Shown here: piece after piece, positions 56,217 to 64,000 of the stretch
Numbering within the stretch: position 1 is the stretch's first letter
Layout of the letters: each line of letters opens with the position of its first letter
Assembly (NCBI GenBank): GCA_950106755.1
Contig: OX467082.1
Coordinates: forward strand, 2,728,001 to 2,792,000
From: Climacium dendroides
Lineage: Eukaryota > Streptophyta > Bryopsida > Hypnales > Climaciaceae
Direction: 5' to 3'
Length of the DNA: 64,000 bases
The notes under the pieces: model-generated
Database searches by the model: none
Told to the model about the DNA's origin: nothing
The model's input: the letters and a program-made list of their open reading frames with translations, nothing else
Program-made: the position numbers and the translations under genes

Positions 56217-59200
56217 ATGAGTACAAATTCTCATCTTTGGTATACCATTCCATCCCCCGGCAAAGTGAAGTATAAGGCATGTGGGCTGGAGTTCGTAAAT
56301 CGGAAATGTCGCATGTTGAGCCACTTGGGATACGAAGGCAAAAATGGCAGGCGCGACTCAGGAATAAGCCTATGTCCACGATTGACATCGGATGTCAAGT
56401 CTCTTTTCCTTCGTTGTGATGGGATGTTTCCATCCAAATCAATCATTGAAAATGTAGATGGTTGGAACGCACTGATGGTTCTAGGCAATACCTCAAATGG
56501 AAGGGAGTCGCCATGTTCAACACAAGAAGACTCGTGCACAGCACTGGAACAAGCAGCTCTTTCAGCTTCAAGGGTGATTCCTAGTGCCCAAACATCAAGT
56601 GACCAACGACCTACACCTTCTTCTGTAACTAGGCCTCAAAAACAAAGCCGATTAGCAGATGGATTTGAAGAAGCCGAAAGACAGAAGTTGAATATGTTGT
56701 GGGCTAATGTCTTCTATTCAGCAAACATACCATTCGCGGTAGCTCGGACTGCAGCATTCAAAGAAGCCGTCATGAGAACGGCTGACTTCAAAAAGCCATA
56801 TAGTCCTCCATCGTATCAAGCTCTACGAACTAAATTGCTAGACGAAGCAAAGGCAGATCTTGAGGTGAAGTTGCATAAGAGGACCGAGGATAGTATTCGA
56901 AAGTTTGGTGCAACATTGTCTATTGATGGGTGGTCCTCGGTTACGAATCGGCCATTGGTAAATGTCATGCTTGTATCTTCCGCAGGGGAGCAATTTCTGG
57001 GATCAGTGGACACAAGTGGACATGAAAAGAATGCAGAGTACTTGGCTTCTATTTTGGATGAATTCATACAGAAGGTGGGGCCTCAAAATGTGGTGCAAAT
57101 AACAACAGACAATGCTCCTGTGAATCCCAAAGCGTGTGAGATTATAACCGACAAATATCCTCACATTTTTTTCCAAGGTTGTGTAGTTCACGCCTTAAAT
57201 TTGTTGCTCAAAGATTGGGGAAAGGAAGCATGGGTGGACACGGTAGTAACAGACGCCCGAGTGGTTCTTAAGTTCTTTAGAAAGCGACACATGCCACTTG
57301 CAATATTCCGGAGTTACGAGAAAGAGTACAGCTTGTTGATGCCGGGGGAAACAAGATTCGCCTCCAATTACATGGCGCTTCACTGATTGTTGAAGGTAAA
57401 GGGTGCTTTAAAACAGTGTGTAACAGACCCTCGTTGGCGAAAATATGCGAGGACATTGAGGAAGAAGAAGAATGGTGGCGAGGAGTCTACAAATGCGACA
57501 AAGATAATTAACGATGACCACTTTTGGAGGCGTTGCACCAATTTCGTTCAGTTGTTGGGCTCCGTGGTACATGGCCTCCGTGATTTAGATGCAAAGACGC
57601 CATGCACAGGCAAGGTTTTGCATATCATGAGGAAAATATGGAAGCACGTGGCGGATTTGGAGAATTCGCCTTTTAAACTAAGTTCGGAACTTGCAAAGCC
57701 ATTGAGGGCAGCATTTCAAGAGCGATGGGAAATGGTGGAGACCGATATTCAATATGCAGGAGCTCTTCTAAATCCTTACTTGCTTCATGACAAAGAACTA
57801 GCAGACGATGGTGAGGCGATTGACGCATGCAAACGTGTCCTCATGCGAATTTGTAAGCGTAGAGAGTACGCTGACGTCATGAAAGAATTCATGGCTTTCT
57901 GACATAAAGAACCACCTTTTCACAATATGCTAGACCTAAGCGAGTCCAAATTATCGGCACATGCTTGGTGGGATTTTGAAGGTGTTTGTAGAAAGCTCAT
58001 TGCTCCGATTGCAAGGAGAATTTTAGGGCAATCGGTCTCTTCCTCTTCATGCGAGCAAAATTGGAGTAGCTATTCCTTTGTTCATAATAAGGCTCGAAAC
58101 AAGTTGAAAACAAAGAGAGCCATGGATTTGGTGTATGTGTATACTAATTCCAGAGTCCTCGCTGCTTCAAAGGAGAACGATGAGAAGTTGTGGTACCGCG
58201 AGAATGCGGAGTCAGAGGAATCCGAGGGGCTTATGGAGGATGACGAAAGTAGTGATCATAATGTCGAGGAAGAACATCTTCCATGGCGTGGAAATGAAGA
58301 GGTCAATGACGACAGGGGGGAATCAGAATTGGAACCAGAAACAAGTGATGACAACCTCAAATCCGATAAAGAAGAGGATCTGAACAACGACACGTACGCT
58401 TTTCGTGGTAGACTGTCACAAAGACGAAATGAGTATGATGATGACATGATTGACTTGGATACAAATAACCGAGATGAATTTGAATTTTTAGAAGACAAAG
58501 ATCTACCTTCTATAGCGAGATTTGTAGATGGGAGCCGACTTCTAAACAGCCATATCGTTTTGGCAAACAAGGAAGACACCATTGTGGAAAAGGCGGTTCA
58601 GAACGGGATATCAGTTATAAGAGGCCAAACTTTACAAGCAAATGAAGTGATTGAACGTGAAAGGTCTCCATCCATACCATTAGGCCAACCTGGAGAAAAT
58701 GACAAACTACATTCTTGGGAGAAAATGGATGCGGACAAAACAAGCTTCGAATTTGGAGAAAAATTGGTTGATAAGAGCATCGAGAGACCGAGCTTCCTAA
58801 GCCTCAAACCGCTAGAGGTATTGGACAAGGGGGATTCAGGTTCAAATGAGTGCAGAAGTCCGAACATGGTCCACAATGACCAAGGCAGAAATGACAACAT
58901 GTAAAGGTCGCAACGTCCAACGAATAACGATCCTCCACCCGCTCCACGCTCATTATTGAACGGTGGAAGTGGTAGTACTACTCTGGGGGGTTCATCGAGT
59001 TTTCTACCTACATTGCAAGCTTCCAACATTCAAGAAGAAACTGTGAAGCGAAAATTCACTAGTTTAGAGTGTACTAGTGATAGGGAAGATGAGACATTGG
59101 AATCAATGTTCAAGAGCATAGCAAGCCGCCCACCACAATGTTCTCAAAGACTAGAGGACATGAAACTGCGATCTGTGAATGAAATAACAGCGGTTGCTTG

Positions 59201-59612
59201 CCAACGGAGGCAACAAGCAAAAGAAGCAATGGTAGAAGAATCTGCTAAACCTAAGAAGAAACGAGTGATGGAGCCATTTGCTATCTCCCCAAGGAAGAAA
59301 GTACATGGAGGAAGAACCCCCTTAGATACACGAGTATCCCTTCCAACTCTTTCCGCAAAGAAAGGATGATTGGCCGGCAGTCTTCGAGAACGCATCCTCG
59401 GTAAGAATTTCTTAAGGAGGAAGGATGATCCAAACATAGGCAAGGGGAAGAAAGCTTCTACATCTACGGAAATCAGAGGAAAAGAGAAAGAAAAAGTATT
59501 GTCTTCATCAGATGATGAAGACAATACTTTCGACGATGAAGACGACGGATGGCTATCAAGAGACTATAGTAGTGGGGCAGAGGTAAAAGGAGATAGTGAT
59601 TATCATCCTTAG
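56175..59612 (+). pseudogene. hAT-superfamily transposase, one frame with four in-frame stops
   Basis: The family catalyses cut-and-paste transposition of hAT elements in the nucleus. One frame runs ~3.4 kb without a frameshift and is broken by TGA 57384-57386, TGA 57900-57902, TAA 58902-58904 and TGA 59367-59369. In order it holds: a degenerate BED-like finger (VKYKACGLEF...MLSHLGY; the first Cys is replaced by Tyr), a DUF659-like catalytic region (GATLSIDGWSSVTNRPLVNV, TTDNAPVNPKACEII, FFQGCVVHALNLLLKDWGK), GETRFASNYMALH-stop-LLKVKGALK, and the C-terminal hAT dimerisation region (SSSSCEQNWSSYSFVHNKARNKL at ~58035-58105). A long acidic tail (SSSDDEDNTFDDEDDGW) follows. The first in-frame stop sits inside the conserved RF.S...L..LLKVK segment. 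ATG 56217 may be the true start because it precedes the BED finger directly. Confidence 0.88.
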
Positions 59613-60035
59613 GAATTGAATCTTACATTCTTAGAATGGGTTAGATTAGAATACGTTACATAGATAGTTCTTCAAATCTTTATGATTTGAATTTGGAAGA
59701 CTTTATGAACGTAGTAGAAATGACTCAAATGAGGTTTGACATTTGACATGCATTGCTCTATAATAGGAATTTGCGTGTTTATTTTGAAAAATGTAATAAA
59801 CCTTTTTTATTCATTATCTTTGGTTGAATGGTTGAATAGGAAATTGAAGAAGTCTTCACTGCGTGTATTTTGGTTATTCATGCTCCATGTACAAAACAAA
59901 TAAATCAGATAATTTCTTGGGAAGCGTTAGAAATAATGAACCTCAGAAAGAAAGCTTGCATAGAAACTGAAATCTATAAATACCAAATTACAAAATTGAA
60001 GATCGTGGTTGGCGGAATGGCGGGGGGGCACAACG
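59613..60035. other. AT-rich 3' flank of the transposase
   Basis: No gene seen. On the minus strand a TATA-like word (GGTATTTATAGAT) at about 59973-59985 points back toward the transposase. Antisense transcription from block C is possible but unsupported. Confidence 0.35.
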
Positions 60036-60039
60036 GCAG

Positions 60040-60525
60040 CAATGCAGTAGACTCTCCGACCGCGTGGAAGGTCGTGGATGGGCCGACCGCAGGTCCGTAG
60101 CGGACCGTCCACGAGAGAAAGAGAAGAGAAGCAGGGGCCGCGGACTGGCCGACCGGGCCTACCGCAGGTTTAACGACGGTCCGACCAGCGACCGCAGCGG
60201 ACGGGGCCGACCGATGGTTCGCAACGGACTGTCCAGTCTGACCTACCGCGCGAATGGGCCGACCGATGGTCCGCAGCGGACTGTCGGACCGCGCGAATGG
60301 GCCGACCGCGCCGGACTGGGCCGACCGCGCCGGACAGGGTCGACCGATGGTCCGCAGCGGACTGTCGGACCGCGCGGATGGGCCGACCGCGCCGGACGGG
60401 GCCGACCGATGGTCCGTAGCGGACTGTCGAACCGCGCGGATGGGCCGACCGTGCCGGACGGGGCCGACCGATGGTACGCAACGGACTGTCGGACCGCGCG
60501 GATCGGCCGACCGCAGCGGCCACAT
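60040..60525 (-). repeat. GC-rich repeat block C, inverted relative to block B
   Basis: Tandem units around GGGCCGACCGATGGTCCGCA, GCGGACTGTCGGACCGCGCG and CGGGGCCGACCG with ~60-bp spacing (clear between 60180 and 60500). Read on the minus strand it gives CGGTCGGCCCCGTCC, as block B does on the plus strand. With block B it brackets the transposase as inverted subterminal-like repeats. Confidence 0.8.
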
Positions 60526-62340
60526 AAAGGTGACCCAAATGATTAAGAGGTCATCTGCCATTCGGGAAACTGGGACTTACTGTGTTTCTTGTCTTCAGGT
60601 CTGAGGTCTGAGGTTCGATCACTTGAGTTCATGCGGTGGTATGAGGCTTGGTTTCAACTTCCAACAACCAATTCCCATTTCTCAAAAGTGGGTGATCTAT
60701 TCATTCTTTGTGGAAAAGGGGGGGAATGAACAATAATAAAGCTAAAGTCCTTGCCAAGTGCCAACGAATCTTGAATGAAACCTACCACTAGAAAATGCAA
60801 AGAGTAAATTACTTAAATATTTTTCGATTTCAGGGCTACAGTTTTTCACGGCCAGTCGGCTATGTCACCATGTACCATTCTTTATAGAATTACAATACAT
60901 ATATTTATATGGTCAAACTATAAATGGAATCAGTTTTAAATGAAAACAAGGTTCCATGTAGCAGAGAAAGCTCTGTGAGTCTGTGTGAAATCCCTACAAT
61001 CCTACATAAGTACATTTGTATTCTTTGTAATTTGAAACCTCCAACCAAATTGTTCCGCAAAATATTTAATCCAAGCTGGAAAGCTCAAATGAATGAAGAA
61101 ACACCTATACTAGTATACTATTTACTATCTCACCTTGCATGTTGATTTGTTTGTTGGCCAGGAATTTTGCATTTTAGATCTACATGACTCAAGATTTATT
61201 AATAAGGTATTTATAAATTTTGAAAGTATTCTACAACAAAATCGTGAGTGTTGGACGAAGCACAACAAAATTATCAAATGTTTCTTGCAGTCACCTAGAT
61301 CCATTAGAAATTAGAAAAAATTTAGAATTTTCATTGTATTTTAGGTACATTTCAATGTCAAAAGGCTCCCAATTCTATATTTGGAATGATGAACTAAGTG
61401 ACTAGGAAGATGTTTCATCTAAATGAAGATGTTTTATCCAAAATGATTCTGGACTCTGGAGAGTGCAAACCTTCAATGACCAATTTGATGAAATGGAGGT
61501 AACCAATAAACCAATATGTACACAAAGAATAGAGGCAAAAATATACAAGATTTAGAATATTATTCTTTTGTTAAATTACTAACAACAACTTCAAGGGGCT
61601 CTAACTCTAATCCCTCAAGTTGACTTCACATAAATACCTAAATATGACCTATAAACCGAAACCGAATTATTTAATGCATTATTGCATTGAGATTTGTAAC
61701 TTTAAAGGACAGTTTGTTTAATTGTTTACATGCAATTTTATGAAATGGAATTGGAGTTGGAGATGAAATAAGGTCATTCTATATTTAACTATAGTGAAAA
61801 GTGATTGAATGAGTATTTTACCATAGTTTGTAACTTTGTATAATCATACTTTCTTATTTTTTGTTGGATTTTATTCACAATTGAAGGGTGATTTTAAAAA
61901 ATACTCATATTATTTTAGAGTCCTGTATTGAGTGTTTGCAAGTTGCAATGTCTTTTTTTATAACTTTTCATACTTGTTTTTTTTTGAGTTTACTAAAGTT
62001 TTGACTACTGAAAGCAATACTTTTACTCTTTTAGAAACAAGCTTTTACGAGTTCTGAAGTTTACAGTTCAGATTTTAAGTATTTCAGTATTTTACAAATC
62101 ACAAAGAATCATTATTTTATGATTATATGCATTAGAAAATGACTACAAACTTCACTTTTCTTCAATTACATATTTTTAAAATTCACCATGAAAAAATGAA
62201 AATTTAGTCTCTCTCCCTCTATGTACATTTATAGTTTGTACTCAAAGTACTTATAAGATGTAAGAATGAGTCAATTGCAAATATATTTCATGAAGAGAAA
62301 TATTGAAATTCTAAAAGTGAGTAGTCATCAGAATTACGGG
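60526..62340. other. AT-rich spacer
   Basis: No gene is supported. The short frames at 60924 and 61220 have no recognisable family. Confidence 0.45.
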
Positions 62341-62348
62341 TAGGATTC

Positions 62349-62393
62349 ATGGTTTTTAGGGTATAGGGTTTAGGGTTTTAGGGTTTAGGGCAT
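62349..62393. repeat. Telomere-type TTTAGGG repeats
   Basis: Four to five imperfect units (GGTTTAGGGTTTTAGGG and variants). Too short for an internal telomere array; it may act as a telo-box or be a relic. It lies ~210 bp left of block D. Confidence 0.6.
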
Positions 62394-62559
62394 GGAGTTA
62401 TTTTTCAAGTTTCACATTGAAGAGGCAAAATTCCCGCCTTCAGTTTTCAAAGTTTTCATGTCCTTACCTGAAGTTCATGACGAACTAATGGTCTAACAGG
62501 CTGCCAGCTCACTCCTTTGGATTCTCCACTCACAAATAACTAATTTTGGAGAATCCACA

Positions 62560-62910
62560 GGTCGTGGGCTGCCTGGCCGTCCACTCGGCGGACAATGCGT
62601 CGACCAAGCGGTCGGCGAAAGCAACGACCCGTCTGTTGAGCGGACGGGCCGACGGCCTATCGGTCGGGCCGACAGTCGATCGGTCGGGGCAGACGAAGTC
62701 CGTCTGTCCGCCCGACGGCAGATCGGTCAGGGCAGACGAAGTCCGTCCGTCCGCCCGACAGCAGATCGGTCGGGCCGACGGCCGATCGGTCGGGGCAGAC
62801 GAAGTCCGTTCGTCCGCCCAACGGCCGATCAGTCGGGACGACGGCCAAGCGGTCGGTGCGTCCGTACAACTCGGCCGTCCGTACAACTCGACCGTTCGTA
62901 CGTCTCTGTT
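62560..62910 (+). repeat. GC-rich CGGTCGG-type repeat block D
   Basis: Repeated words CGGTCGGGCCGACGGC, GATCGGTCGGG and GGCAGACGAAGTCCGT in ~40-60-bp units. It lies 310-660 bp before the ATG at 63222, with a TATA box between. Just left of it, GGATTCTCCA...TGGAGAATCC (62519-62556) forms a short inverted repeat that could be part of an element end. Confidence 0.8.
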
Positions 62911-63000
62911 GATCGTGGGATGGGAGATGCGGATTCACGCTGTCCGTCCGATCTTGCCATTCGACCCTGAAGCCGACAGCGACGTCCGCCTCGTCGGTCG

Positions 63001-63221
63001 GTATAAAAAGCGGAGCGGACGGCTCATTCCACACAATTGTTTCCCTTGCGGAGTGGGTGATCCAGCGGCTATTGGTCTCTGTGCGCCCCTTCCGCCTTGG
63101 TGTGTGAACAATTGTGAATAAATGAATGGTATCCACTATTCACTAATTATTATAATGTGAAATCAATACACAATACTCATTAATCATTCTAACGTTGAGG
63201 TAATTTATAAAGAAGGGTACT
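63001..63221 (+). promoter_or_regulatory. TATA box and leader of the second accessory-type gene
   Basis: GTCGGTATAAAAAGCGG contains a near-perfect TATA box at 63002-63009, directly after the GC block and 220 bp before the ATG. Confidence 0.65.
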
Positions 63222-64000
63222 ATGCCTCGCAAAGGAATTCCGGTTCTTTCCGGTTCTTCGAAGAAAAGTTCGAAGGGGAAACCACAAGAACTAGATTGGG
63301 ATGTTTACTTCGATGAATTTAATGTGGCAAAGGAGGGGTGGGAGTACGAGGCCAACAAAGTGTGGACTTGTACAATGTGCAAGAAATATGTGACCATGTC
63401 ACATATAGCCAAACTGTGGCCAACAAATGACAGTTTGGAGAAGCAAGTGAGACGGTGGGAAGGCCCTATGAAGACGTGTACGAGTAGACACTTTGTAGAG
63501 AGATACGAAGAAATTTGGGCAGCTTCAAATCTAGGTCCCTCGAAGCCTACCATCATGAACTATTCTACCATGGCAATGGTTTGGGTGGAGATTGTACTCC
63601 AGAAAGACGTTGACTGGCGTACAGTTATAGGGATGAATAAAGAGACGAAGATGACGTGTCACTCAGCTGTGGTATTCACTAACTGGCGTGGCGAAAGTGA
63701 TTGCATGCCGGCTTGGTCGAACCGAGGTCAATTTGGGTGCCCAAGTTGGCCTATGCGGGATGCAGAGGACAGTGATGCTGACGATGATGAAGAACCAGTT
63801 GAACAGTTGCCACCTCCACCTCCACCTCCGGAGAGACACGAACGCCGAGAAGAACGCGAAGACATAGAATACGAGAATCAAATGCGGGAAGCATTGAGGA
63901 GGAGTGTTGAGGATCAAGGCCGACCTCGTGGATATCACACTTCACCTCGTCGTGAACGTGATGTACATGGCTCGCGACATGGAGGAAGTAGTTCACACTA
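63222..64000 (+). CDS. Second member of the RING-H2-linked family, partial at window end
   Basis: Open from ATG 63222 to the end of the window (259 codons, no stop). Residues 1-132 align with the protein at 51632 almost without gaps: W40, W48, C53-KKYV, H61-I, KLWP (64-67), HFV.R near 90, NY (113-114), VDW (130-132). A C-x2-C pair (C50, C53) plus H61 could bind zinc; the other copy has Ser at 50. After an acidic stretch (DAEDSDADDDEE) and a run of seven prolines comes YENQMREALRRSVED (~217-231), which fits the ubiquitin-interacting motif pattern (acidic, A-L-x-x-S). The rest is Arg/His/Ser-rich. It follows block D and a TATA box. Function unknown; the UIM call is tentative. Confidence 0.75.
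   Translation, partial: MPRKGIPVLSGSSKKSSKGKPQELDWDVYFDEFNVAKEGWEYEANKVWTCTMCKKYVTMSHIAKLWPTNDSLEKQVRRWEGPMKTCTSRHFVERYEEIWAASNLGPSKPTIMNYSTMAMVWVEIVLQKDVDWRTVIGMNKETKMTCHSAVVFTNWRGESDCMPAWSNRGQFGCPSWPMRDAEDSDADDDEEPVEQLPPPPPPPERHERREEREDIEYENQMREALRRSVEDQGRPRGYHTSPRRERDVHGSRHGGSSSH

Noticed and set aside
56175..59612. In-frame stops bridged by introns or restored by U-to-C RNA editing
   Set aside because: Conserved residues continue directly on both sides of the first stop, leaving no room for an intron. U-to-C editing of that kind is known from organelle transcripts of some plants, not nuclear genes.

Overview
This window looks like nuclear DNA of a land plant. The evidence is spliced genes with GT-AG introns, a plant-type ELMO-domain protein, a chloroplast-targeted DUF2358-type protein, an L-gulonolactone-oxidase-like pseudogene, plant telomere-type TTTAGGG repeats, and many DNA transposons of plant type. 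The species cannot be fixed from the sequence. The TKL-like kinase with a long N-terminal region recalls families common in bryophytes, lycophytes and ferns, but that is only a hint. No LTR retrotransposon open reading frame was recognised.

Layout. 1-12.1 kb is AT-rich and gene-poor. It holds a decayed pogo-like transposon (5.5-8.1 kb), a CACTA-type fold-back element (8.1 kb) and several short elements flanked by TTAA. 12.7-15.7 kb carries an intact five-exon gene (317 codons, plastid DUF2358-type protein), with an 817-bp TA-flanked derivative of the pogo element about 0.5 kb past its stop. 17-23 kb is AT-rich with further TTAA-flanked elements and a Stowaway-like MITE. 23.3-24.1 kb has two minisatellites. 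25.4-30.4 kb is a strongly diverged tandem array with a period of roughly 230 bp. It ends at a possible two-way promoter that faces a frameshifted GulLO-like pseudogene (31.1-32.8 kb). 33-37 kb is AT-rich and empty. 37.4-39.0 kb (minus) is an intact protein kinase gene and 41.0-41.9 kb (minus) an intact ELMO-domain gene. 46.0-46.8 kb is a ~146-bp satellite, and 47.27-48.93 kb is an array of six long hairpins. 49.5-64 kb is transposon territory.

The most interesting part is 51.0-64.0 kb. A 1150-codon RING-H2 protein gene and a hAT transposase reading frame lie head to tail. Each is preceded by a GC-rich block of CGGTCGG-type repeats and a TATA-like box 210-270 bp before the ATG. A third GC block in the opposite orientation follows the transposase. 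At 62.6-64 kb a fourth block and TATA box precede a second gene. Its N-terminal ~132 residues align with the RING protein almost without gaps, and it carries a ubiquitin-interacting-motif-like segment. This suggests a family of hAT-associated cassettes that encode ubiquitin-linked accessory proteins. The transposase frame is broken only by in-frame stops (no frameshift), all compatible with C-to-T decay. I could not define the element ends or target-site duplications, so element membership remains inference.
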